NCBI GenBank assembly: GCA_018401415.1
Contig: JAGYKV010000010.1
Coordinates: 124,001 to 188,000 of the forward strand
DNA: 64,000 nt
DNA from: Candidatus Nanopelagicales bacterium
GTDB taxonomy: Bacteria > Actinomycetota > Actinomycetes > S36-B12
Reading direction: 5' to 3'
The notes beneath the pieces were generated by a model. The model did no database searches. It was not told the DNA's origin and worked only from the letters and a program-made list of their open reading frames with translations. This document shows positions 44,629 through 54,021 of this stretch, piece after piece (the stretch's first letter is position 1; each line of letters starts with the position of its first letter). A program made the position numbers and the translations under genes.

Positions 44629-46207
44629 CCTCGAAGTCCTTGGGCTGACCCTGCGCCAACTGATCGGCGGCCGGTGGGCTGTTTCCTGGGTGCTGTACCT
44701 CATCAATTTGCCACTGAACTTCCTCGGGATGAGTTCGCATATTGTCGACGCTCGATCGGCGGATGTTCTCCCGTGGGTGCTCGTGTGGGCAATCGGCTAC
44801 GTCGCCTTCGGAGTCATACTGTTGGCCGCCAACCTGACCGTGCTGCGTAACCGTCGAACTACGCCAGTTGCAGTCGGAGTGGTTGTGGCGGTCGGAGCAA
44901 TCGCCGGCGGTTTTCGTGGACTTACTGTCGGAATCGGGGCCGACGTCGCGGGAATCAGCGGGGGTGACCTAAGCCTGATTGCAGTTCGGGTGATTACCGG
45001 TACCGCACTTGGAATGGTGCTTGTCCCTCTCGGTGCACTTTTCCTGGCTCTCATCAACGAGTACAACCGCCAGCGATCGGCGCTCATCGGAGAACTCACA
45101 GCGCTCGAAGCAACCCGCATGCGCGCTGAGGGTGCTTCAGACCTACTTCGTCAAACCCTCATCGAGCAACTAGCCGTCAAAATTTCAACGGACTCGGACT
45201 CACTGCGCTCGGCGAGCCATCAAGTGTGGCCAGGAGATTCACCACGAGAACGCGTCCGATGGGGGAATGTAGTGATGACATCCCTGCTGCACAATCCATT
45301 CCCCGGAACTGCCGTAGCCGTTGTCTGGTCCGTGAGTGCCCTGCTCACCCTCACTGCTGCGATCGGCCCAGTGCGTGGGACCTTGCAAGTAGCCGCTTCT
45401 GCGCTGGCTATCTGGTGGATCTTTCGCTTAGCCCGACACTTGATGCCATCAGGGCGGTTGACCGGACTGCTCTGGTTTGTTGTGGTGATGCTTGCCACGA
45501 TAATCGTGACCGGACCCGTAGCCTCCCTCATCTTCGACCCACGTCCCGTTGGCTCCGGTACAGCTTTGATACTGGCAAATGCATTTTGGCTCCCGCTCTT
45601 CACGATTTTGATCAGCATCTGCATAGGTGCCGTGAGATCCAGCGAATTGGTTTTGCAGAACCTGCAGACTATGGTTCGTAAGGATGAGATCGCAGCACGC
45701 GCAGCTGCCCGGGAGACGGTCCGTCTTAAACGTGAAGTAGCTGAGTCATTGCACAGTTTGCAATCACGGGTCTATGCAGCACGCGCCCAAGGATCGGAGC
45801 AAGCATTCCTGGCGGACCTCGTGTCCGACCCCGACGCCTCCCTCAGCCCTGAGGAGATCCTCCAGTCAGTCATCGATCCCTGGGCGAGCCTTATCGAGAT
45901 TGACGTGCAACTTCCGTCGACCCCAATGTCACTAGGTGAAGCGCGGTCTGTGAAAAGAGTGATACAGGAAGGGCTCGCGAATGCCTACCGGCACGGGGGA
46001 GCTTCTCAGAGTTCTATTGGTATCGCACGCGAGGCAACCGCTCTGGTAGTCGAGATGATTGACAATGGTGTCGGCAAGGATCCACATTCAAGGCCAGGGC
46101 TAGGGTCAGCCATACTTGAGGAGGTCAGTGATGGACAGTGGTCAGTTCACACCCTTCCAGATGGGGGCTGCTTGTTGGTCGCACGAATAAATGACCAACT
46201 GGACTAA
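44615..46207 (+). CDS. Sensor histidine kinase with two membrane domains
   Basis: About 530 residues. Two blocks of helices (about 20-150 and 230-340) surround a cytoplasmic or extracytoplasmic coiled linker (150-225). A second coiled region leads to the phosphorylation helix with His380 in EVAESLHSLQSRV. The ATPase domain has N-box EGLANAYRHGG and G-boxes MIDNGVGKD and PGLGSAIL. It should phosphorylate the overlapping response regulator. The split membrane sensor is unusual compared with the shorter kinase at 32.6 kb. Confidence 0.88.
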   Translation: MRIGDLEVLGLTLRQLIGGRWAVSWVLYLINLPLNFLGMSSHIVDARSADVLPWVLVWAIGYVAFGVILLAANLTVLRNRRTTPVAVGVVVAVGAIAGGFRGLTVGIGADVAGISGGDLSLIAVRVITGTALGMVLVPLGALFLALINEYNRQRSALIGELTALEATRMRAEGASDLLRQTLIEQLAVKISTDSDSLRSASHQVWPGDSPRERVRWGNVVMTSLLHNPFPGTAVAVVWSVSALLTLTAAIGPVRGTLQVAASALAIWWIFRLARHLMPSGRLTGLLWFVVVMLATIIVTGPVASLIFDPRPVGSGTALILANAFWLPLFTILISICIGAVRSSELVLQNLQTMVRKDEIAARAAARETVRLKREVAESLHSLQSRVYAARAQGSEQAFLADLVSDPDASLSPEEILQSVIDPWASLIEIDVQLPSTPMSLGEARSVKRVIQEGLANAYRHGGASQSSIGIAREATALVVEMIDNGVGKDPHSRPGLGSAILEEVSDGQWSVHTLPDGGCLLVARINDQLD

Positions 46208-46273
46208 GCCAGTTTTGACGTCAAACAACCGAAACCCACGCCAATAAGAATCCGCGAATGAAAAGATGTGACC

Positions 46274-46452
46274 ATGTTCAGAACCGGAATCGTTGCAGCC
46301 GCTGTTTGTTTGATGCTGTTTACGGCAGTAGGTGCATCGCCTGCGTCGCTTTTGACGTCTGGCGTTATGTTCCGCCCAAAACCAAAAAAGTTGATGTCAC
46401 TTTGTCAGGGCCTTCTGGTCAAAATTGCTCAATCAGCCTCGCAGCCAACTAA
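46274..46452 (+). pseudogene. Small secreted protein, apparently frameshifted
   Basis: ATG 46274 begins a signal peptide (MFRTGIVAAAVCLMLFTAVGASPA). Around 46365-46390 (an A-rich stretch) the frame changes to one giving PPKTKKVDVTLSGPSGQNCSISLAAN, which reads like a real mature peptide and stops at 46452. A single indel would join them into a protein of about 59 residues. No family is recognised. Confidence 0.35.
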
Positions 46453-47312
46453 GGCCCGGTCACCGCGACGGCAGCCAACAGGACGAGAACCTGCACAACA
46501 ACGAGCGCAAGAATTGCATTAAAAATGGCGGTCCGATTACGTGACCATCTGGCATAGAGAACTGCACCCGCGAGGGCCACACCAAGTACCACCGGGAACC
46601 ATGTACTTGAGGGGTAACTTTCCACCGCGAGAATGACCGACCCCAGAGTGAGAAGAATCCAACACAGCCACGTTGCACGAGTTTTGCCCACACTAGTGAC
46701 GAAGCCTTTGACGTCAGCTTGTCGATCCAGCTCTAGGTCAGGCAGAGCATTCGCAACATGGGCACTGACTCCCACGATCGCACACACCGCAGTGAGCCAG
46801 ATTGCGGGAGCCTGTCCATTAAGTCCATAAGAAAGAAAAGCGGGAATCGAGCCAAAAGCCAACGCATAAGGCAACCACGACCACCAGGTGCGCGAGAGCA
46901 CGGTGTTGTAAAGCCACGCCATGATCAGTGCAAAAACATGCCACGATCCACCAACTGCCCCCGCCACAATCCAACTCATTGCACTGGAAACCACCAAAGC
47001 AATGACGGCGGCGATCCATAACTCCCGCGATGAAATCCCCATTGCCACGGTTGGTTTATCTAATCGCTGAGACTTCTTATCCAGCGAAGCGTCGAAAGCG
47101 TCATTACTCCAACCCACAGAGAGTTGACCTACCAACACCACAACGAAGACTCCTGCGAGCGGCCAACCCCTCCACCCCAACCCGGCAGCAAGTAACACAA
47201 AAACAACAGTCACAACTGCGGTTGGCGCAGCATGACTTGCCTTGAGGAAGCCCTTAAGTCGTGTAATTTTTGCACCTCCCCCAGCCATGAACAGGAGAGC
47301 CATCACTCCCAC
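46449..47312 (-). CDS. UbiA-family prenyltransferase
   Basis: A 287-residue membrane protein with eight to nine helices. The two Asp-rich motifs of UbiA enzymes are present: NDAFDASLD (70-78) and DLELDRQAD (192-200). It transfers a prenyl chain to an aromatic or other acceptor (quinone, heme or decaprenyl-phosphate type); the acceptor is not readable from sequence. The start could also be at 47288 (MAGGGAK). Confidence 0.87.
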   Translation of the reverse strand: MGVMALLFMAGGGAKITRLKGFLKASHAAPTAVVTVVFVLLAAGLGWRGWPLAGVFVVVLVGQLSVGWSNDAFDASLDKKSQRLDKPTVAMGISSRELWIAAVIALVVSSAMSWIVAGAVGGSWHVFALIMAWLYNTVLSRTWWSWLPYALAFGSIPAFLSYGLNGQAPAIWLTAVCAIVGVSAHVANALPDLELDRQADVKGFVTSVGKTRATWLCWILLTLGSVILAVESYPSSTWFPVVLGVALAGAVLYARWSRNRTAIFNAILALVVVQVLVLLAAVAVTGP

Positions 47313-47681
47313 ACAAGATGGCTGGGTGCCCCGTTATAACCGCATCTCCCCGACATGTAGGTCACGATGGTTCACGGGCGTGGAAAAGATTGAAATAGAA
47401 CTCAGAGCGATTCACAGGCCAAGTGGACTGTACGTCACGATTGTGTGACGCCTTATGGAAATTTTAGCGCCATGTGAATTGTTCGTGTCGGTGCTGTGAC
47501 TGCCGCCACCGGTATCAGCCGACTAGTCGCACTATCAGTCACTGAGCCCGGAGGATCCTTCTGAACCGACAGCTACCTTGGAAATTTTCAGCCAACTCAA
47601 TTTTATTTAACCCATCAACTAAAGCACAAGATGCGGGGGTTCGCACAATCGAGAAATACCGGCATGATGCTGCCCGTAGAT
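47313..47681. other. Intergenic stretch without recognised gene
   Basis: About 370 bases upstream of the UbiA-type gene and beyond the end of the decayed oxidase. It contains a small stem CGTCAC/GTGACG (about 47433-47450) and AT-rich patches, but no convincing coding or RNA gene. Confidence 0.5.
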
Positions 47682-49081
47682 TTACCAGCGAGGCAATGAT
47701 TTGCCTGGATTAAGAATTCCCTGCGGATCCCAAGCACTCTTAATTCTGGCATGCAGACCAATGGCAACGTCATCCAATTCACGAGCAAGCGCCTCCCTCT
47801 TGAGGTTACCTACTCCGTGCTCACCCGTGACGGTTCCATCCAGGGCCAATGCAACTTCCAGAATGTCATCGAAGGCAAGCAGTCCTCTGGCGGCTGCCTC
47901 CTGATCTCCCCGCTCGGTCACAATTGTCGGGTGCAGGTTTCCATCACCGGCATGGCCGAAAGTACAGATGGTTACATCCCTGTGCGCAGCAATGTCTTGA
48001 ATGCGCACCATGGCTTCAGCAAGATTGGGCGAGGTACCGCAATATCGTCGAGCAACCAATCACCTTTGGCTTCAATAGCGAGAATGGCCATTCGTCGGGC
48101 CCCGAGAGCATTTCAGATTCTGCTTTGTCTTCAGATCGGTGAGTAAGACTGGCACCGTGCTGCCTCGCAAATCTGCATTAAGTCGATCAGCATCGGCCAG
48201 TGAACTGCCCTAAACCGGAATCTGTTTGGGCCACGAGAAGGGCCCCTGCACTGCAGTATCTAGTCCCATTGGGCGCCACTCTTCTACAACCTGAAGAGTT
48301 TTTTGATCCATGAGCTCAAGCATGCTTGGTGTGAGCTCGGACATGATGGCTGAGGAAGCTCGACCTGCGTCAGCGACATTGTCAAAACTGCAACAGCCGT
48401 GGTCGCAGGCGCAGGCATGGGGCGTAAGCGCAGCCTTGCCATGGTGACAATTCCCAGCGTGCCACCCGAGCCGACCATAAGCCCTGCTAAGTCATATCCA
48501 GCGACTCCTTTAATTGTGCGTCTACCCAGACGGGTTATCTGCCCGTCAGCCATCACTACTTCAAGCCCTAAAACAGCATCCCTGGTCACGCCGTATTTCA
48601 CACAACACAATCCCCCCGCATTGGTGTTGACATTTCCACCAATTGAACAGAAATCCTTACTAGCAGGATCTGGTGCGTACCACATTCCAGAACGCGCAAC
48701 GTACTCACGTAATTCAGTATTGAGAATTCCTGGCTGAGTTTCAACGTACCCGTCATCAACATTCACGGCAAGAACATCGCTCATTCGCATCAACACAGAG
48801 AACGAGGCGAGCCATCAATTGCATTACTACCGCCACTAAGCCCCGAGCTGGCATCACGAGGAATGACCGGCACTCGGAACGTGTGGTGCCGCCATGACCG
48901 CAGATACCTCTTCGGTGGAGCGGGGAAATACCACTGCGAATGGCTCACCTGCAGCCGAACCAGTTGAGCGATCACGTGAATAGGAGCGCAAAATATCAGG
49001 GTCAGTCACAATATCTCGGTCCTGTAAGACTGCCTCGCAGGCCGCCAACACTGAATCTTCGGGTAACACATCGCAAACCAT
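47682..49081 (-). pseudogene. FAD-linked oxidase (GlcD-like), shattered
   Basis: The order of family blocks is intact but spread over several frames. Start 49081 (MVCDVLPEDSVLAACEAVL, FPRSTEEVSAVM), then FRVPVIPRDASSGLSGGSNA in another frame, then the FAD-binding block in a third (GMWYAPDPASKDFCSIGGN, GVTRDAVLGLEVVM). LTPSMLELMDQKT is in a fourth, and the C-terminal FGHAGDGNLHPT and TGEHGVGNLK with stop at 47682 complete it. At least five indels and internal stops are needed. It was once a glycolate/D-lactate dehydrogenase-type enzyme. Confidence 0.85.
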
Positions 49082-49379
49082 AACGCCACCAGGCCAATGG
49101 CGTGCAGACTCAATCCCGAGTGGGCTAAGCCACCACCGGCATTTGTCTGATCGAATAAGTAAACAGCAAAGCCGCCGAGGGGTCAACCGGGCAATGGATA
49201 AATTTCTGGCACTTGCAGCACTGCATTTTATCGCCAGCGGTCTCAGTCCACTCTAGCGGTCCAGAGATGATCCAAGTGGCAATATTTAACAATGAAAATT
49301 TTTCGAATCTGAACGGAGAACCACATTGCAAAATGTGGTATTCGGGGCGTCACCACCGCGATCGAAATAGACTAAGCCG

Positions 49380-49622
49380 ATGTCATTAACGGATGTGCGA
49401 GTCCAGTCGAACGTCGATGTACCCATGAGAGATGGGTGCCAACTCAAGACAGATATTTACCACCCCGCTACGAGTGAACCAGCGCCTGCGCTGCTTATGC
49501 GTCTTCCATATGCAAAGGAACTTGCCGAGACAAACGTGTACGCGCATCCGGCTTGGTTTGCAGCTCTGCGGTATCTCGTGGCCTTAAAAATTTGCAGGCG
49601 TGGAGTTTCACGAGATGGTTAA
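49380..49622 (+). pseudogene. CocE/NonD-type hydrolase, N-terminal fragment
   Basis: VQSNVDVPMRDGCQLKTDIY and PALLMRLPYAKE match the N terminus of CocE/X-Pro dipeptidyl-peptidase S15 hydrolases (normally over 500 residues). Homology stops at about AHPAWFAALRY. The remaining frame is short and unrelated, and IS-like sequence begins around 49590. The catalytic Ser, Asp and His are all missing. Confidence 0.7.
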
Positions 49623-49740
49623 CCCGCTGTCCCACGTTATCGATCACACTTAGTCAGGCCAACAGTCAGGATTGTTGTGGAAACAATGTTCTCCGCCCAG
49701 GAGCAACTAATGAGTAGGTGACCCTACACAGGAGGAAGCC
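49590..49740 (+). mobile_element. Degenerate IS481-type left end
   Basis: AGTTTCACGAGATGGTTAAC (49599-49618) and CTGTCCCACG resemble the left end of the IS481-derived element at about 59.92 kb (TGTTTCACGACTTAGTTAAC, CTGTCCCACG). A degraded copy of the transposase start (ATTGTTGTGGAAACAATGTT) follows. It truncates the CocE-type gene. Confidence 0.5.
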
Positions 49741-49928
49741 GCGCAAAACCGCATCAGGATCGAAAAAATGAACACCCAAACAGGGAGGAGAAACCGAAAC
49801 TTCAAGTTCACGGCCAAAAATGAAGGCTTAGATTCCGACCCACGTGCATAACGAGCACTTAACAGCACCTTTCAAAGTCAGAGTCACGATTGAGGAGTAA
49901 TGTGCGCGTACCGGATCTTTCAGTTCCA
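49741..49928. other. Short stretch before the 13-bp repeats, nothing recognised
   Basis: A 27-codon frame (ATG at about 49769, MNTQTGRRNRNFKFTAKNEG) is present but too short to support. No other signal is seen. Confidence 0.4.
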
Positions 49929-49980
49929 GTGCTCAATGCCAGTGCGCAATGCCAGTGTTCAATGCCAGTGTTCAATGCCA
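49929..49980 (+). repeat. Four 13-bp tandem repeats upstream of trpB2
   Basis: GTGNNCAATGCCA is repeated four times without a gap (units at 49929, 49942, 49955 and 49968), with variation only in the two central bases. The array ends 25 bases before the trpB2 start, so it lies in its leader or promoter. Confidence 0.9.
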
Positions 49981-50005
49981 ATGTTTCGTGAGAGAGGGAT
50001 ACCCA

Positions 50006-51382
50006 ATGGATGACACCGTTCGTCAACACAAGTACGTTCTTACCGAAGATCAGATGCCCACCACTTGGTACAACATCATTCCTGACCTGCCGGCACCCCC
50101 TCCTCCGCCCTTGCACCCCGGACGTTTAGATCCCGTTGGCCCCGAGGATTTGGCGCCGTTATTCCCCATGGAATTAATCATGCAAGAAGTCTCAACGGAT
50201 CGATTCATTGAAATTCCCGGCGGAGTGTTAGACGTGTATCGCCAGTGGCGGCCATCACCTCTATTTCGAGCCCATCGACTAGAGAAGGCGTTAGGTACTC
50301 CCGCACGTATTTATTACAAGTACGAGGGTGTTTCCCCCGCGGGTTCACACAAACCGAACACAGCTGTCCCGCAGGCTTACTACAACAAGAAGGAAGGCAC
50401 CAAGCGCCTCACCACTGAAACGGGTGCAGGTCAATGGGGCACCGCACTGTCATTTGCCTGTGCTCTCTATGACCTTGAGTGTGAGGTGTGGCAGGTCGGT
50501 GCATCTTTTGACTCAAAGCCTTACCGCCGGCTGATGATCGAAGCATTCGGCGCCAAAGTTCACCGGTCACCATCCGATGTCACCGAAATTGGTCGGCAAC
50601 TGGCCCAAGACCCGCGCAATTGGTCAGGCTCCCTTGGCATTGCGATCTCTGAAGCAGTTGAAGTTGCGGCCACCCACCCCGACACCCGATACGCACTTGG
50701 CTCGGTTCTCAACCATGTGCTGCTGCATCAAACGGTCATCGGTGAGGAAGCCATTTTGCAAATGCAAATGGCCGGCGATACTCCAACCATGATCGTTGGT
50801 TGCACCGGCGGTGGTTCAAACTTTGGCGGGCTTTCATTCCCGTTCATCCGCGAGAAGATGGCGGGCAAAATCTCACCGCGAATCGTTGCTACCGAACCGG
50901 CCTCGTGCCCCTCGCTCACGCGCGGTGAGTACCGGTACGACTTCGGTGACACTGCAGGCATGACACCGCTCATGAAGATGCACACATTGGGCCACGACTT
51001 CATTCCAGACCCGATTCACGCAGGTGGGCTGCGTTATCACGGGATGTCACCACTTGTTTCGCACATGTATGAATTAGGCATGATGGAAGCAGTAGCCGTT
51101 GCGCAAACCGAGTGTTTCGCAGCGGCAATTCAGTTTGCCCGCACCGAAGGGATCGTGCCTGCACCCGAACCAACCCATGCAATTGCGGTCGCGATCCGCG
51201 AAGCCCTCAAAGCCAAGGAAACCGGTGAAGAAACCGTCATTCTGACCGCACTATGCGGGCACGGCCACTTTGACCTACCCGCCTATGACCAGTACCTGCG
51301 CGGCGAGATGGTCGATGAAATGTTTTCCGATGCTCGGCTGGCCGAAGCAATGTCAACCGTGCCAGAGGTTTCATTCCCTTAG
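50006..51382 (+). CDS. trpB: TrpB2-type tryptophan synthase beta chain
   Basis: About 458 residues of the TrpB2 branch, longer than TrpB1 and with the typical N-terminal extension (TWYNIIPDLPAP). The PLP lysine is Lys116 in SPAGSHKPNTA, and the phosphate loop is GCTGGGSNFGG. It condenses indole with serine, often as a stand-alone salvage enzyme. No other trp gene is nearby. The ATG follows GAGAGAGGG. Confidence 0.93.
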   Translation: MDDTVRQHKYVLTEDQMPTTWYNIIPDLPAPPPPPLHPGRLDPVGPEDLAPLFPMELIMQEVSTDRFIEIPGGVLDVYRQWRPSPLFRAHRLEKALGTPARIYYKYEGVSPAGSHKPNTAVPQAYYNKKEGTKRLTTETGAGQWGTALSFACALYDLECEVWQVGASFDSKPYRRLMIEAFGAKVHRSPSDVTEIGRQLAQDPRNWSGSLGIAISEAVEVAATHPDTRYALGSVLNHVLLHQTVIGEEAILQMQMAGDTPTMIVGCTGGGSNFGGLSFPFIREKMAGKISPRIVATEPASCPSLTRGEYRYDFGDTAGMTPLMKMHTLGHDFIPDPIHAGGLRYHGMSPLVSHMYELGMMEAVAVAQTECFAAAIQFARTEGIVPAPEPTHAIAVAIREALKAKETGEETVILTALCGHGHFDLPAYDQYLRGEMVDEMFSDARLAEAMSTVPEVSFP

Positions 51383-51462
51383 CGGCACCACTTAGCTATG
51401 AAAATGCATTGAAGTCACATCTAGTGCCCCGGCCGTAGGACAAAGTGTCATCGACATGAACT

Positions 51463-52869
51463 TCACTCCAGTCCGAGTAGTCCAGCGACTTTAAGCCTTT
51501 GGATTTTTCCCGACGCGGTGCGCGGCAATTGCTCAACCGCGAAGATCTCCTTTGGCTGCTTGTAACCCGCCAAATCGCGACGTAGCCGGGTGGTGAGTGC
51601 ATTGAGGTCTAGGTCGCCGTGACCGACAACTGCGGCGCACACTTTTTGACCCCAGCGTTCATCAGGGATGCCGAACACTGCCACATCATGTACCCCGTCG
51701 AAAGCCAGGATCTCTCCTTCAAGTTCTGCCGGGTAGACGTTCATCCCACCGGTAATGATGAGGTCTTCGCGTCGTCCTTCGATGTAGAGATACCCCTGGT
51801 CATCGAGGCGCCCTAGATCTCCGACCGTAAACCAACGTTTCCCATCGATGACCCGCCAAGCTGCAGCGGTTTTCTCCGGATCACCCCAGTACTCGAAATA
51901 GCCATACTCCGGTGGTGCGCACCAAATGGTTCCATCGATGATTCGCAACTCGCGCTCCGGTCGAGCCCTACCGACAGAACCGGGTCGCAAAGCCCATTGC
52001 GTTCCCGGCATGGTTGTGAACTGCCCTTCGGTGGAACCGTAGAACTCCCGCACATGTTCCGCGCCGGCCCATTCGTGAATCGCCTGCTTGAGAACGGGCG
52101 GACAGGCCGACCCGGCGTGCACCAACATTCGATAAGGACTCTCGGCCAAACCGCCAGATCTTTCGAGAAGACGCTGAATGTGACTGGGAACCACGAAGGC
52201 GATGGTCGGACGATGCTCGGCAATTGCCTTAGCGTGAAGTTCGGCATCGAACCAGCCCGGAAGCAATACATCGCCTCCGGCAAGGAGTGTGTACAGAGCG
52301 AAACGTAGTGGACCTGAGTGAGTTAACGGACCATGGACCAACGACGTGTCACGGAATGAGCAGTCCCACATGGCAATCTCGGTCGCCCAGAGCCCTGCGG
52401 CAGCCTCCGGTGTTAAAACGCCGGACCACACTCCTTTGGGTTTTCCCGTGGTACCCGACGTGTAATGCATTGGCCGTCCGAGGGGATATGGCGGTAACGG
52501 ATATGGCTCTTCGTAGTTAGAGGAGAGCGCAATAAGTGACGCCGTGGTGTCGAAAACCACGCTCGGTGCAGAATCGTGCAATATGTAATCGCGTTCACGC
52601 TCTGACAGATTAGGGTTCACCATGACGGGGATTACTCCGATAGAGAGAGCTCCCCACACGGACATGATGATGCCGCTCTGCTGAAGTTGGGCCTGATCAA
52701 TATCTTTTTCGTGACCTGGTGCTATCGCTATTCGGTCTCCGGGAGTGACGCCGATCTGCAACAGTCGCGCCGCCGCCCACGAGGCACCCTGTCGAGCCTC
52801 TGATGCGGTCAGTCGGAGCACGCGGCCAAGCGTACGTCGTGCAGCCATTGGGCTCGGGCAGACATTCAC
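51463..52869 (-). CDS. AMP-dependent acyl-CoA synthetase/ligase
   Basis: A 468-residue adenylate-forming enzyme. The P-loop is YTSGTTGKPKG, the A5 region is EFYGSTEGQF, the hinge and A8 are GREDLIITGGMNVYP and the catalytic A10 lysine lies in TASGKIQRL. It activates a carboxylic acid as its acyl-adenylate and usually its CoA thioester; the substrate is unknown. It is slightly short at the N terminus for the family. Confidence 0.88.
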   Translation of the reverse strand: MNVCPSPMAARRTLGRVLRLTASEARQGASWAAARLLQIGVTPGDRIAIAPGHEKDIDQAQLQQSGIIMSVWGALSIGVIPVMVNPNLSERERDYILHDSAPSVVFDTTASLIALSSNYEEPYPLPPYPLGRPMHYTSGTTGKPKGVWSGVLTPEAAAGLWATEIAMWDCSFRDTSLVHGPLTHSGPLRFALYTLLAGGDVLLPGWFDAELHAKAIAEHRPTIAFVVPSHIQRLLERSGGLAESPYRMLVHAGSACPPVLKQAIHEWAGAEHVREFYGSTEGQFTTMPGTQWALRPGSVGRARPERELRIIDGTIWCAPPEYGYFEYWGDPEKTAAAWRVIDGKRWFTVGDLGRLDDQGYLYIEGRREDLIITGGMNVYPAELEGEILAFDGVHDVAVFGIPDERWGQKVCAAVVGHGDLDLNALTTRLRRDLAGYKQPKEIFAVEQLPRTASGKIQRLKVAGLLGLE

Positions 52870-53007
52870 AGATCGACGAAGGTGACACCTCTACTCTCGA
52901 AGTCTTGGCTATTGCGGTGAGTAATGTAACGTGAAATCGGAAATACCCACGAGGTGAGTAGCACCGGATCATCTGTGACTAGTACCCTCCGTCCGGGAGG
53001 AAGCAAA

Positions 53008-54021
53008 GTGTCTTGGTCGTTCGGGCGCGGTCTGGTAACGACCGCGGCATTCGTCTCATTTGCATGTGCCGTCTCCGCATGTTCGACGCCACCTGTTTCT
53101 GGCATGCTCACTATCGCGGGTTCGCAGACCATGCAAAGCCTGATCGCAAGGTCCGTCGCAGGGTACGCCGCCGATCGCGCAATGGTGGACGTCAAACTCG
53201 AATTCATCGGGTCCAGTGGCTCGGTACTTTTGTTCTGCGAAGGGCTGGCGCAGGTCATCGGAGCGAGTAGGCCGATGTCAGACAAGGAACGAGCCGCATG
53301 CGAGCTTGAAGGCATACGTCCCGCAGAACTCCTCGTCGGAAGAGATGCTGTTGTGATCGCCACGGGTAGCGCATCAAATGCCCCTGCCTGCCTGACGGAC
53401 GCAGAACTCTATGCGTTGACTAGTGCGGAGTTGGACGCGACGTTTGCGAAATCGGCGGCGGATCGGAACTGGCAGGATGCACGCGGACTCTCGACCGAAC
53501 TTGGCTCCACCGCGGACTTGCCGAACGCTGCCTGGGAGTTCGTCATCCCGAACCCCGCTTCCGCAACCATCGAAACCTACGTCGAACGTGTCATCGAGCC
53601 CATTGCAACTGAGCGCGGCGAAGTGTCGGCGCTCACGTCAGCTAGAACTGTGACCACGAGCAACAATGCAGTACTGAATGCAATTGATGACCGACCGGCA
53701 GCGCTGGGCATCGTGGACTACTCAAGTTTTCGGGCGTGGCCCGGTGATTTGCGTCTGGTCGGACTTGGCGAGGGTGACTCATGCGTCATTCCGAACGATA
53801 CTTCGGTGGGTCAAGAGATTTATCCCCTCAGCCGCAGTCTGTACTTTTACGTCGATGCGGGTGCTGTCGAGAATCGCGCGGTGCGGGAGTTCGCCGAGTA
53901 CCTGACTTCGGACGAAGTCATGTCAAGTATTGCGGCGCAGAGCGCATTGGAACTCCTCCCTGAAGAAAGACGTGCCTCGGTTGATACGTTCCGAGCCCAG
54001 ATGGAAGGGGACTCCTCATGA
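53008..54021 (+). CDS. PstS-like substrate-binding lipoprotein
   Basis: About 337 residues. GTG 53008 has an ideal site (GGGAGGAAGCAAAGTG). The signal peptide ends in lipobox VSACS. The body has a PBP-like domain: LTIAGSQTMQSLIARSVAGY, VKLEFIGSSGS, VIGASRPMSDKE and RDAVVIATG, as in phosphate-binding-like proteins. No pst permease or ATPase is adjacent; instead the next two genes overlap by 4 bases each, so it belongs to a three-gene unit. GC content is higher than the flanks. Confidence 0.8.
   Translation: MSWSFGRGLVTTAAFVSFACAVSACSTPPVSGMLTIAGSQTMQSLIARSVAGYAADRAMVDVKLEFIGSSGSVLLFCEGLAQVIGASRPMSDKERAACELEGIRPAELLVGRDAVVIATGSASNAPACLTDAELYALTSAELDATFAKSAADRNWQDARGLSTELGSTADLPNAAWEFVIPNPASATIETYVERVIEPIATERGEVSALTSARTVTTSNNAVLNAIDDRPAALGIVDYSSFRAWPGDLRLVGLGEGDSCVIPNDTSVGQEIYPLSRSLYFYVDAGAVENRAVREFAEYLTSDEVMSSIAAQSALELLPEERRASVDTFRAQMEGDSS

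Noticed and set aside
49125..49331. Minus-strand frame with CCKCQKF and other cysteines, like a zinc ribbon
   Set aside because: It overlaps the start of the decayed oxidase, has no ribosome site and matches no family.
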